A stretch of 64,000 bases of DNA, taken from contig CACNIG010000006.1 in assembly GCA_902620455.1 (NCBI GenBank), positions 40,517-104,516 on the forward strand. The letters run 5' to 3'. Below, one piece after another: positions 8,285 through 17,631 of this stretch. A program made the position numbers and the translations under genes. Position 1 is the stretch's first letter. Each line of letters starts with the position of its first letter. This DNA comes from an uncultured Bacteroidota bacterium. Its GTDB lineage: Bacteria; Bacteroidota; Bacteroidia; Flavobacteriales; Flavobacteriaceae. The notes under the pieces are model-generated. The model was not told the DNA's origin and made no database searches. It saw nothing but the letters and a program-made list of their open reading frames with translations.

Positions 8285-10021
8285 TTAATTTGATAAATCT
8301 TTTAATTGTTCTTTAGTTAACCTTGATGGAGCATCAATCATAAGGTCTTTACCAGAATTATTTTTTGGGAAGGCTATAAAATCTCTGATTACATCTTTTC
8401 CTTTAAGAACTGCTGCAAGTCTATCAAGCCCAAATGCAATACCTCCGTGAGGTGGTGCTCCATATTTTAATGCATCAATTAAAAACCCAAATTGACTTGT
8501 ATATTCTTCTTTGCTCATACCTAATAGTTCAAATATTTTCATTTGGGTATCAAAATCATGAATTCTTATTGATCCACCGCCTATTTCATTTCCATTTAGA
8601 ACTAAATCATATGCATTTGCAATAACTTTTTCAGGCTCTGTGTCTAACAATTTTATATGTTCAGGTTTAGCTGATGTAAAAGGATGATGCATGGAAAAAA
8701 ATCTTTTTTCATCCTCATCCCATTCAAAAAGAGGAAAATCGGTAACCCAAATTGGGCAAATTTTTTCATAATTAATCAATTCAAATCTTTTTGCAAGTTC
8801 TATCCTTAATGAGCCAATTTGAGTCAAAGATTCCGTCTTGTTACCAGATAAAATAAATATTATATCTCCAGGCTTAGAAGATACTTTTTCTATAACTATT
8901 TTTAAATCTTCTTCTGAAAAAAACTTATCAAATGAGGATTTTACTGAAGAATCTACATTATGTTTAATCCACAATAGTCCAGTAGCTCCAATTTGTGGTC
9001 TTTTAATCCATTCAGTTAAGCTATCAATCTCTTTTCTTGTAAGTTCAGATTTATTTTCAACTTTAATACAACATGAAAATTCATTGGTATCTAGAACTTG
9101 GAAACCTTTACCTTTTACTTCATTTGTTATATCAGTGATTTTCATATCATATCGAAGGTCAGGTTTGTCAATCCCATAATTTTCTATGGCATCTTTATAG
9201 GTCATTCTTTCAAACTTAACATTATCTTGTTTTAAAAATCTAGAAAATAATCTGGACATTAATCCTTCAAATTGCTTAAAAATATCTTCTTGATTTACAA
9301 AAGACATTTCACAGTCAATTTGGGTAAACTCGGGTTGTCTATCAGCTCTTAAATCCTCATCTCTAAAACATTTTACAATTTGATAATATTTATCAAGTCC
9401 ACCTATCATCAACAACTGTTTGAAAATTTGAGGTGATTGAGGTAATGCATAATAATGTTCAGGGTTAAGTCTACTTGGAACAATAAAGTCTCTTGCACCT
9501 TCTGGGGTGGACTTAATCAAACATGGAGTCTCAATATCAATGAATCCATTATCCGAAAGATAATTTCTCACTTCAAGTGATAACTCGTGCCTAAAAATTA
9601 AATTTTCCTTTACTGGTTCTCTTCTGATGTCAAGATACCTGTATTTCATTCTTAATTCTTCACCGCCATCTGATTCATCTTCAAGAGTAAATGGTGGAAC
9701 TAGAGATTTGTTTAGAACTTTGAGATTTGATACAAGAATTTCTATTTCTCCTGTACTTATTTTTTCATTAATATTTTTTCTTTCTATAACAGTTCCTTCA
9801 ATTTCAATTACAAACTCTCTACCAATTTTACTGGCTGCATCAAATAGCTCTTCACTTGATCTCTCTTTATCAAATACTAATTGTGTAACGCCATACCTAT
9901 CTCTTATGTCGATCCAAATAATAAAGCCTTTTTCTCTAACCTTATTTACCCAACCAGAAAGTTTTACATTTTGATTAATGTTAGCTTTAGATAGTTCCCC
10001 ACAATTGTTAGTTCGATTCAT
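8285..10021 (-). CDS. aspS: aspartyl-tRNA synthetase
   Basis: Class II synthetase charging tRNA-Asp. The 578-residue protein has the N-terminal OB-fold anticodon-binding domain (LSGWVNKVREKGFIIWIDIRD), motif 2 (FRDEDLRADRQPEFTQID), the GAD insertion domain in the middle, and motif 3 (GIAFGLDRLAAVL). Length is typical of the bacterial form. It lies 22 bases downstream of the RND pump gene on the same strand, and no consensus promoter was found in that short gap. Confidence 0.97.
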   Translation of the reverse strand: MNRTNNCGELSKANINQNVKLSGWVNKVREKGFIIWIDIRDRYGVTQLVFDKERSSEELFDAASKIGREFVIEIEGTVIERKNINEKISTGEIEILVSNLKVLNKSLVPPFTLEDESDGGEELRMKYRYLDIRREPVKENLIFRHELSLEVRNYLSDNGFIDIETPCLIKSTPEGARDFIVPSRLNPEHYYALPQSPQIFKQLLMIGGLDKYYQIVKCFRDEDLRADRQPEFTQIDCEMSFVNQEDIFKQFEGLMSRLFSRFLKQDNVKFERMTYKDAIENYGIDKPDLRYDMKITDITNEVKGKGFQVLDTNEFSCCIKVENKSELTRKEIDSLTEWIKRPQIGATGLLWIKHNVDSSVKSSFDKFFSEEDLKIVIEKVSSKPGDIIFILSGNKTESLTQIGSLRIELAKRFELINYEKICPIWVTDFPLFEWDEDEKRFFSMHHPFTSAKPEHIKLLDTEPEKVIANAYDLVLNGNEIGGGSIRIHDFDTQMKIFELLGMSKEEYTSQFGFLIDALKYGAPPHGGIAFGLDRLAAVLKGKDVIRDFIAFPKNNSGKDLMIDAPSRLTKEQLKDLSN

Positions 10022-10042
10022 AAAAATTATATGTAAATATAA

Positions 10043-13000
10043 CTAGATATTTTTTAGTTTGATTCGACCAAGATGTATTAAAAAGTACATTGTTGGAACA
10101 ATAACTAAGGTTAGAAAAGTTGCAAAAGTGATTCCAAAAATAACAGTCCAAGCAAGAGGTCCCCAAAAAATTACGTTATCACCTCCAAAATAGATATTTG
10201 GATTAAAATCTGATAGTAAAGTGAAGAAATCAATATTAAGACCAACAGCAAGAGGAACTAAACCAAAAATTGTTGTAATGGCAGTTAATAAAACTGGTTT
10301 GAGTCTGGCCTTTCCCGCTATTTTAACTAGTTCAAGAGCTGAATCTTTGTCAATTAATTCCTTTTTTGATAGATTCAAATCAATTTTTTTTCTTTTGAAT
10401 AATAGGTCTGTGTAGTCTATTAATACAACAGCGTTATTTACTACTATTCCAGCTAATGATATGATACCAAGCATTGTCATCAAAATACTAAACGTTAAAT
10501 TAAAAATAACTATCCCAAGAAAAACACCTGTAAAACTTAATATGATTGAAATTAGAACAATCAATGGTTTCGAAACAGAATTAAATTGAAAGACTAACAA
10601 TAAAATTATAAGAGAAATAGCAGTTAAAAGAGCTGAAGATAAAAATTCTTGATTTTCTTCTTGTTCCTTAATTTCTCCAGTGAACTTGAAACTTACATTT
10701 TCAGGTGTCTCAAATCCACTTAAAGCTATTTCTGCTGTGTTAACAATTTGATTTGCATTAGAACCTGCTAAAATTGAAGAGTATAAGGTAACAACTCTTT
10801 GTAAATCTATATGTTTAATTGCATTAAATGCTGCAGTATTTTTTTCTTGAACAACAGATGCTACTGGAACTTCTTTAATAACTCCTGAAGATTGGTCTCT
10901 AAATATTATATTTTGATTTAGTATTGAACTTAAATCATTTTTAAACTCATTTTCAAATCTAACATTAATCTCATAATCCTCGCCATCGAGTTTAAAGACT
11001 CCAGCTTTGGTACCAATTATTGAATTTCTAATAGTTTGACCTACAAGGCCAGCAGGAATACCTAATTCTCCAGCCTTCTTTTTATCAACCAAGAATTCTA
11101 AGCCAGGTTTACTCTTGGTTACATCTATTTTTAATTGTTCAATACCTTCTATATTTTCCTGATTTAAGAAATTTTTCATCGAAATAGCAGTCTCAATAAG
11201 CTGCTCATAGTCGTCACCGTATATCTCAATATTAACAGGATAACTAGAGGGTGGACCTTGAGAGTCTTTCTCAACTAAAATTGCAATTCCAGGAAATTTT
11301 TCAATCAAATTTAGTTGTATCTCTTTTCTAAGATCTTCACTTGATAAACCTCTTCTATATTTGAATTCCCTCATTGTCATGGTTATTAGAGATTTATGAG
11401 GAGTTCCCCCTGATCCCAAGGAGGAATCTGATGCTCCATCTCCAACATTTGTAATTGATGATTCAACTAAAAAATTATAGTTCGTATCTAAATACTTTGG
11501 GTTATTGATAACGCTGTATATTTCGTTTTCAACAAGTCTTGATGTCTCATTTGTTTTTAATATGTCCGTTCCTTCTGGGTATTCAACAGAAACTAAAATT
11601 TGTTGGGGCTCATTATCTGGAAAAAACTCGATTTTAGGAGGGAAAATACCCATTAAAAAAATAGAGAAGATAAATATTCCAAAAGTACCTGAAATAAATA
11701 GATATGGCTTAATACCAGATAATGCATATGCTAAAAATTTTGAATAGTTATTTTCTAATACTGGTAAAATTTTATCCTTGAATTTATCAATCTGCTTTTT
11801 TAAGAATATTTTATAAAGCCAAAGAAAAATAGTTATCAATAGAAATAGTGAGCCAAAGATCCTAGTTGAACTAAAAATCAGAAAAATAATTCCAATACTT
11901 CCTAAAAAATATGTGGCCCTGTAAAGGTTTTTATTATTTAACCCATTTTCTTCAACCGTCATGAAATTTGACACAAGCATTGAATTGAAAAAGATTGCTA
12001 CAATTAGAGATGAACCAAGAATTGCAGAAAGTGTAATTGGAAAATAAATCATAAACTCTCCTATAATTCCTGGCCATGTTCCAAGTGGTATAAAAGCAGC
12101 AATTGTTGTTGCTGTAGAAACAATTATAGGAAGCGCTACTTCACCAATTCCAAGTTTTGCAGCTTGAATTCTTGAAAGCCCCTCTTCTTTCATGAGTCTG
12201 TAAATATTATCCACTACAACTATTCCATTATCAACTAAAAGTCCTAGCCCCATTACCAATCCAAATAGTACCATTCTGTTAAGGGTAAATCCAAATAAGG
12301 ACAGAAAAAATAATGATAGGAACATTGACATTGGTATTGCAAAACCAACAAATAGAGCATTTCTAATTCCCAAAAAGAATGTGATAACAGAAACGACTAA
12401 GATTATCCCAAATATTAGGTTATTCATTAAGTCATTAACTGAATTTATGGTATAGTCAGATTGATCGTTAATCACATTAACTTCTAGATTTGAAGGAAGA
12501 AAATTTACTTTAGCCTTATCAATTATTTCTCTAATTGAATTAGATGCAAAAATTGCATTTTCTCCACCTCTTTTAATAACTTCTAGACCTACAGTTTTTT
12601 TCTCAAAGTACCTTACATATGATGTTGCCTCTTTCTCCTTAAATGAAACAGAAGCAACGTCTTTTAGGTAAACTGGACCTTTGTTTGTATTAACAATAAT
12701 ATTTTCTAACTCATCAGGAGACGAAATTTCTCCAACAATCTTAACATTTCTTCTTTGACCGTCTGAAACAATGTTTCCAGCTGAAATTGTAACATTTTCT
12801 TGAGATATTGATGATATTATATCTGTAAAACTTGTTTTGGTCGAATTCATCATAAAAGGATCCACAGCAATCTCTACCTCAAAATCTTGAAGCCCTCTAA
12901 TTTCTACAGATTTGATTTCAGGTAACCTCTCAATTCTGAGTTCAAGATATTCAGCATATTTTTTTAACTCTTCAACAGTATAATCTCCTAATAAAGTTAT

Positions 13001-13459
13001 ATTGAGTACTGGGTATCTCTCAGCAAAGTCGAACTCTGTAACACTTGGATCAATTTTTGAATTGTTAAAAGTAGGCCAGTCATCCCTTACAGTTACATTG
13101 TCAACTAAATCCTTTACTCGCTGCCTCGCCACTTCAATTAATACCTCATCATCAAACTCAACATTTATTACTGATATACCTTCATATGAGCTCGATTCAA
13201 GTTCAACAAGACCTTTAACTCCCTTTATTTCCTCTTCTAATGGGTTAGTGACTAGTTTCTCAATCTCTTCAGCACTGTTTCCTGGAAAAACTGTTGCGAC
13301 AAAAACATTTGTAGTATTTATTTCAGGAAATGGTTCTCTTGGCATTGTATTGTATGCAGTAATTCCTGAGATAAGAAAAATAACCATTAAAATATATATA
13401 ATGGTTTTATTCTCTATTGCCCAACTTGAGAGAAAAAACTCTCTGTTTTTTTTATTCAT
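10043..13459 (-). CDS. RND-family efflux transporter, inner-membrane permease
   Basis: A 1138-residue AcrB/AcrD/AcrF-type proton-driven pump. It has the N-terminal helix, the PREPFPEIN periplasmic entry, two large periplasmic loops, and two bundles of membrane helices around residues 335-560 and 880-1130. The TM4 signature reads GLLVDNGIVVVDN, so the second of the paired aspartates in AcrB (VDD) is Asn here, as in many RND relatives. TM10 has GIVVNNAVVLIDY. It follows the adaptor gene with one base between. Substrate cannot be deduced. Confidence 0.93.
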   Translation of the reverse strand: MNKKNREFFLSSWAIENKTIIYILMVIFLISGITAYNTMPREPFPEINTTNVFVATVFPGNSAEEIEKLVTNPLEEEIKGVKGLVELESSSYEGISVINVEFDDEVLIEVARQRVKDLVDNVTVRDDWPTFNNSKIDPSVTEFDFAERYPVLNITLLGDYTVEELKKYAEYLELRIERLPEIKSVEIRGLQDFEVEIAVDPFMMNSTKTSFTDIISSISQENVTISAGNIVSDGQRRNVKIVGEISSPDELENIIVNTNKGPVYLKDVASVSFKEKEATSYVRYFEKKTVGLEVIKRGGENAIFASNSIREIIDKAKVNFLPSNLEVNVINDQSDYTINSVNDLMNNLIFGIILVVSVITFFLGIRNALFVGFAIPMSMFLSLFFLSLFGFTLNRMVLFGLVMGLGLLVDNGIVVVDNIYRLMKEEGLSRIQAAKLGIGEVALPIIVSTATTIAAFIPLGTWPGIIGEFMIYFPITLSAILGSSLIVAIFFNSMLVSNFMTVEENGLNNKNLYRATYFLGSIGIIFLIFSSTRIFGSLFLLITIFLWLYKIFLKKQIDKFKDKILPVLENNYSKFLAYALSGIKPYLFISGTFGIFIFSIFLMGIFPPKIEFFPDNEPQQILVSVEYPEGTDILKTNETSRLVENEIYSVINNPKYLDTNYNFLVESSITNVGDGASDSSLGSGGTPHKSLITMTMREFKYRRGLSSEDLRKEIQLNLIEKFPGIAILVEKDSQGPPSSYPVNIEIYGDDYEQLIETAISMKNFLNQENIEGIEQLKIDVTKSKPGLEFLVDKKKAGELGIPAGLVGQTIRNSIIGTKAGVFKLDGEDYEINVRFENEFKNDLSSILNQNIIFRDQSSGVIKEVPVASVVQEKNTAAFNAIKHIDLQRVVTLYSSILAGSNANQIVNTAEIALSGFETPENVSFKFTGEIKEQEENQEFLSSALLTAISLIILLLVFQFNSVSKPLIVLISIILSFTGVFLGIVIFNLTFSILMTMLGIISLAGIVVNNAVVLIDYTDLLFKRKKIDLNLSKKELIDKDSALELVKIAGKARLKPVLLTAITTIFGLVPLAVGLNIDFFTLLSDFNPNIYFGGDNVIFWGPLAWTVIFGITFATFLTLVIVPTMYFLIHLGRIKLKNI

Positions 13460-13460
13460 T

Positions 13461-14624
13461 CTATTTGATTAGTTTAACTCTTTGAGAGTCCTCTACAATA
13501 TTAGCTCCTTCAAGAACAATTAAATCACCTACATTTAGCCCGTCAACCACTTCAGCATCTTTATTGCTTTTATTACCAAGTTTTACATATGTTTTTTTAG
13601 TAATATATACCCCCTCTTTTACATCTTCATTCATTACATACAAATAATTCTCTCCAGAGGCATCTTCTCTGATTATTCTTAACGGTACTACCAATGCATC
13701 ATCTTTTTTGTAGATGTTTATTCTAATCTTGGCGTCTAAGTTTTGCTTTATTTTTTTATCGGGATTTTCAACAGGCACTTCAATGCGGAATGTCCTGTTA
13801 TTTGGGTTTATAAAGCTACCAGTTTGAGTAATAACTGATTTTATTTCTTTACCTAAAAGAGGAATTCTAACTAATGCCTCCGTTTTGGTATTAACATTAG
13901 ATATATACTTCTCAGACACAAAAGCCTCTGCATAAACTTTTTCAAGGTTTACTAATCTAAGTATTTGACTAATTCCAGGTATTAAATTAGATCCTGGGTT
14001 TGATATAATCTCATCTATTGTTCCATCAAATGGTGCATAAATTTTTGTTTTTGAGAGCATGTCTCTCATTTGTTCAACTCCCTTTTGACTTGTTTCATAA
14101 TCTGCTTTACTTTTTAGGTATTGCATTTCAGATCCAATATTGTTATCCCAAAGCCTTTGAACCCTTTCAAAATTTTCTTTTGCAAAATTTGTCTGAATTA
14201 CCAACTGCTCTAATTGTTCTTGAAGACCAGAGTCATTAATTTGAGCTAATAAAGCACCTTTCCTTACTTCTTGACCTTCTTCTACAAAAACTCGTTCTAA
14301 TGTACCTTGAAACTCAGAAAGAATTAGAATATTTTTTCTGGTTTTAAGATTTGCTTGAGTCTCAATGTAACTGTTAAACTCTTGCTGTTTAATCTCATAA
14401 TCTGATACAAGAGTAAGTCTTTCGTTTTCATCTAAAAAGGAAATACCATTGTTTATCTCGTTTAGTTCAACTTTCATTATGTTCATTTGATCTACATATT
14501 CTTTTTTCCTTTTTTTTAATTCATCCAAATCTTTGTTTTCTATAAGACTTTCTATAGATAAATTTCTTGACGAGTCACATCCAATTATTATTGTAACTAT
14601 AAATAATGCGTAGAGTTTATTCAT
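13461..14624 (-). CDS. RND efflux periplasmic adaptor (HlyD/MFP), lipoprotein
   Basis: The 387-residue adaptor links the RND pump to the TolC-type channel. It begins with a lipoprotein signal (LFIVTIIIGC, acylated Cys about 16), so it is probably anchored by lipid. A long coiled-coil region (about 30-110 and 140-200) is flanked by lipoyl-like halves: FVEEGQEVRKGALLAQIND and KIYAPFDGTIDEI. Beta-barrel and membrane-proximal domains follow. It sits between the TolC and pump genes, 2 and 1 bases from its neighbours. Confidence 0.92.
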   Translation of the reverse strand: MNKLYALFIVTIIIGCDSSRNLSIESLIENKDLDELKKRKKEYVDQMNIMKVELNEINNGISFLDENERLTLVSDYEIKQQEFNSYIETQANLKTRKNILILSEFQGTLERVFVEEGQEVRKGALLAQINDSGLQEQLEQLVIQTNFAKENFERVQRLWDNNIGSEMQYLKSKADYETSQKGVEQMRDMLSKTKIYAPFDGTIDEIISNPGSNLIPGISQILRLVNLEKVYAEAFVSEKYISNVNTKTEALVRIPLLGKEIKSVITQTGSFINPNNRTFRIEVPVENPDKKIKQNLDAKIRINIYKKDDALVVPLRIIREDASGENYLYVMNEDVKEGVYITKKTYVKLGNKSNKDAEVVDGLNVGDLIVLEGANIVEDSQRVKLIK

Positions 14625-14626
14625 GA

Positions 14627-15952
14627 TTAATTGTTGTATAAAGTTTCTAATTCGGTTTTAATTGAAATCAATTCTATCACAGAATTCAAATATTTTTGTT
14701 GTGAATCTAACAATTGAATTTGCGCTTGTCTAAGTTCAAATGATGAAACTAAGCCTTCAAAAAATTTTATTGAATTCTTATCTTCAATTGAGATGGCTAG
14801 ATTCATGTTTTGTTCATTAACACTAAGAGATTTGTTAGCCAATTGATAGTCATTAAGCTTTTGTATAACTTCAGCCTGAGTCTTTTCTTCTTGCTCCTCA
14901 AGGTTTGCTCTAGCTTGTTCCATAGCAATCTTGGCCTTTTGAGATGATACGTTCATCCTATTTGCATTAAATAATGGAATTTCTAAATTAACACCTACCA
15001 CTGAGGAGCCAAACCAACTTTGTGATTTATCAGTGAAGTTAAATTCATTATTGTATCCAGTATATGTTCCACTGACGAAACCAGAAATCTTTGGTAGCTG
15101 TTTTGATTTTTCCAATTTGTATTCAATTCTTTTTGTATCAAACATATTTTGTGAAATTTTTATATCAACATTTTTATCTGTGTCAAAATCTTCAAATGAA
15201 TTTCCAAAAACTACATTATTTCCTATAAAGTCATCTAGTGATGTTACAAGAACCAATTCATCATTAATATTTATGCCTAAAACTAATTTTAAAAGATTTA
15301 TTTGGTTGTCTCTAGTTTTAATTGCCTGAAGTAAAGAAAGCTCTGCTTGTGCAAGTGTTATCCTTATTTGTTCTACATTCTCTTCCTCTTGAAACCCATT
15401 TTTGTATAGTTCATTTACCTCATTAAGATCTTTTTTGAAGTTTTCAAGGTTGTTTTCTAAAAGAGAGATTCCTTCATTGAGGGTGGCAACAAGACTATAC
15501 AGTTTAACAATGCCTTCTCTTACTTCCAGCAATGTTTTTTCATAAAAATTCTCAGAAGTTGCAAGAAAGATTTTACTATATTCCAAACCAACTAACCATG
15601 AACCATCAAATAATAATTGCTCCATTCTAACAGATCCAATCGCAGTCTGTTCTGTGCCAAACTGAATCTCAGAAAAATCTCCTTTGTTTCCACCAAAAAA
15701 TTCAGCAGGAATTAATGAAGTTGGGAGTTCTAAGTTATTTAAATAGTTTAAATCTAGTGATACATTAGGCAGTCCGATTGCGATAGTTTTCCACCTTTCC
15801 TGATATGCCATTTGTATTTCTCTCTCCGCATTCTTTAAATTTCTGTTATTTTCAATTCCATATTTTACAGCATCTTCTATGCTTAAGCTAACCACCTCTG
15901 ATTGAGAATAACATATGTTTGATATAAATAGTACTAATAAAAGTTTTCTCAT
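14627..15952 (-). CDS. TolC-family outer-membrane efflux protein
   Basis: Outer-membrane channel of the tripartite pump. I place the start at the internal Met that begins MRKLLLVLFISNICYSQS, giving a normal signal peptide and an ATGA overlap with the tetR stop; the longer frame to 15976 adds eight polar residues ahead of the signal. The 441-residue protein contains two related halves rich in coiled-coil helices, including SLSIEDAVKYGIENNRNLKNAEREI-like and LEEQEEKTQAEV segments characteristic of OEP domains. Confidence 0.9.
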   Translation of the reverse strand: MRKLLLVLFISNICYSQSEVVSLSIEDAVKYGIENNRNLKNAEREIQMAYQERWKTIAIGLPNVSLDLNYLNNLELPTSLIPAEFFGGNKGDFSEIQFGTEQTAIGSVRMEQLLFDGSWLVGLEYSKIFLATSENFYEKTLLEVREGIVKLYSLVATLNEGISLLENNLENFKKDLNEVNELYKNGFQEEENVEQIRITLAQAELSLLQAIKTRDNQINLLKLVLGININDELVLVTSLDDFIGNNVVFGNSFEDFDTDKNVDIKISQNMFDTKRIEYKLEKSKQLPKISGFVSGTYTGYNNEFNFTDKSQSWFGSSVVGVNLEIPLFNANRMNVSSQKAKIAMEQARANLEEQEEKTQAEVIQKLNDYQLANKSLSVNEQNMNLAISIEDKNSIKFFEGLVSSFELRQAQIQLLDSQQKYLNSVIELISIKTELETLYNN

Positions 15953-16557
15953 TTTTTTATCATTTTGATTATCCATTTAGGGATTGATTTTTTTCTCTCA
16001 AGCATAAGTGTATTGAACTCCTTTGTATTAAGCTTCTCCATCTTCTTTAATATTGGGCTACACATAAATGGGAAAACTATTAAGCTCATGATATTTGTTA
16101 CAAAATGGATTGGCTCTACTTTAGTATATATTCCTTTTTTTACCCCTTCTTGATATTGTGCAACAAGCCTTGACTTCATGATCATTTTAGTTGATGGCAT
16201 TTTTAAAAAGGAAGTAGGATTGTTTTTTAGTTCATTTAATACAAAAGTTGGAAGTAGGGGTTCAGCTATTGTCATGTCTATGTATTTCTCACAGGTGAGT
16301 TTAATTTTTTCTTCTAATGAAGTTTTTTCATCATTATAGACCTCTACCATTTTACTTAAGAAATCGAAAAGAGTCTCGAACATTATTATTTCAAATAATT
16401 TCCATTTACTTGTGAAATAATAATTTAACAGTGCTAGGTTAATGTCAGATTCCTTTGCAATCTCTCTGGTAGTTGTAGCACTATAACCCTTTTTTAAAAA
16501 AAGAGATTTAGCCGCAGTTTTAATTTTTATTTCAGTTTCAGAATATTCTTTCTTCAT
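15949..16557 (-). CDS. TetR-family transcriptional regulator
   Basis: A 202-residue repressor-type protein with the N-terminal helix-turn-helix of TetR proteins: LFLKKGYSATTTREIAKES, then INLALLNYYFTSKWKLF (about 15-55). The C-terminal ligand domain is divergent. It is the first gene of the TolC-adaptor-pump operon, so it probably controls that operon and itself in response to a pump substrate. The gap to the divergent prenyl synthase gene is only about 108 bases and would hold any operator. Confidence 0.93.
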   Translation of the reverse strand: MKKEYSETEIKIKTAAKSLFLKKGYSATTTREIAKESDINLALLNYYFTSKWKLFEIIMFETLFDFLSKMVEVYNDEKTSLEEKIKLTCEKYIDMTIAEPLLPTFVLNELKNNPTSFLKMPSTKMIMKSRLVAQYQEGVKKGIYTKVEPIHFVTNIMSLIVFPFMCSPILKKMEKLNTKEFNTLMLERKKSIPKWIIKMIKK

Positions 16558-16642
16558 GATTAAAATGACTGCAAATTAAATTTAAACAATTGAATTAAAC
16601 AAATGATTAATAAAAAATTAACAATAAATTAAAAAGTATATT

Positions 16643-16650
16643 TATTTTTG
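16643..16650 (+). promoter_or_regulatory. promoter -7 element of the polyprenyl synthase gene
   Basis: Reads TATTTTTG, an exact TAnnTTTG match, 16 bases before the ATG at 16666. The last three bases form the TTG that an open-frame search would take as a start. A codon inside the promoter cannot be the initiation codon, so this element decides the start. Confidence 0.65.
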
Positions 16651-16665
16651 AATCAATTAATAAGA

Positions 16666-17631
16666 ATGACTGAATACATTAAAATTTTTGAGGATTACCT
16701 AAAAAAAGAACTAAAATATACTAAACCAGAAAACCTATACAATCCTGTAAAATATCTTTTAGAATCAGGGGGTAAAAGATTAAGACCAATAATAGCATTA
16801 AATGTATCTGAACTTTTGGGGGGTAAAATATCTGACACACTTCCAGCAGCAGCAGCGTTAGAAATTTTTCACAATTTCACTTTGGCACATGATGATATCA
16901 TGGATAATTCTATGTTGCGAAGAGGTAAAAAGACTATAAATTCAAAATGGGATAATAATACTGGGATTTTATCTGGAGACGTAATGCTTATAATCTCTTA
17001 CGAGGTTTTAAACCAATATCAAGACTCAAAATATATACATTTATCAAAAAAACTTACTGAAATATCAAGACTAGTTTGTGAAGGCCAACAAGCAGATATG
17101 GATTTTGCATCTAAAAATGACATTACGGAGAATGAATATTTTGAGATGATTAAAAATAAAACAGCAGTTCTCATAGGCTGTTCATTTATGTTTGGAGGTA
17201 TTGTTGCAGAGGCTAATGATTTAAATACTAATCTATTATATGAAATAGGATTGAATCTTGGGATAGCTTTTCAATTAGAAGATGATTTACTCGATTGCTT
17301 CGGAGATCAGGAAAAGTTTGGAAAAAAAATAGGGGGGGATATTATAGAAAAGAAGAAAACTTTATTATATCTTTTCACAAACTTAAAATTAGAGTCAGAA
17401 AAGAAATTAGAATTTGAAAATATTTTTAATTCTAATGAAATAGCCGAATCGGAAAAAATTAATTCTATCAAATTATTTTATGAAACTTCGGGTGCATTGA
17501 AATATGTAAAAAATAAAGTTAAAGTTTATTTTGACAAAGCAGATCAACTAATTAACAAGCTAGAATTAGATAACGATACCAAGAGAAAGTTGAATCAATT
17601 TTCTAAAACTCTATTAAATAGAGAGATTTGA
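16666..17631 (+). CDS. polyprenyl diphosphate synthase
   Basis: Trans-isoprenyl diphosphate synthase of 321 residues that condenses isopentenyl diphosphate with an allylic primer. The two Asp-rich motifs are present: HDDIMD (first) and LEDDLLDCFGD (second), together with GGKRLRP for substrate binding. Chain length cannot be fixed; a C15-C20 product would feed the neighbouring carotenoid cyclase, while longer chains would serve quinones. The ATG was chosen because the upstream TTG lies inside the promoter. The 3' end overlaps convergent crtY by 18 bases. Confidence 0.92.
   Translation: MTEYIKIFEDYLKKELKYTKPENLYNPVKYLLESGGKRLRPIIALNVSELLGGKISDTLPAAAALEIFHNFTLAHDDIMDNSMLRRGKKTINSKWDNNTGILSGDVMLIISYEVLNQYQDSKYIHLSKKLTEISRLVCEGQQADMDFASKNDITENEYFEMIKNKTAVLIGCSFMFGGIVAEANDLNTNLLYEIGLNLGIAFQLEDDLLDCFGDQEKFGKKIGGDIIEKKKTLLYLFTNLKLESEKKLEFENIFNSNEIAESEKINSIKLFYETSGALKYVKNKVKVYFDKADQLINKLELDNDTKRKLNQFSKTLLNREI

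Noticed and set aside
16648..16665. TTG start for the prenyl synthase
   Set aside because: The TTG forms the end of an exact TAnnTTTG promoter element; the ATG 18 bases on is the plausible start.
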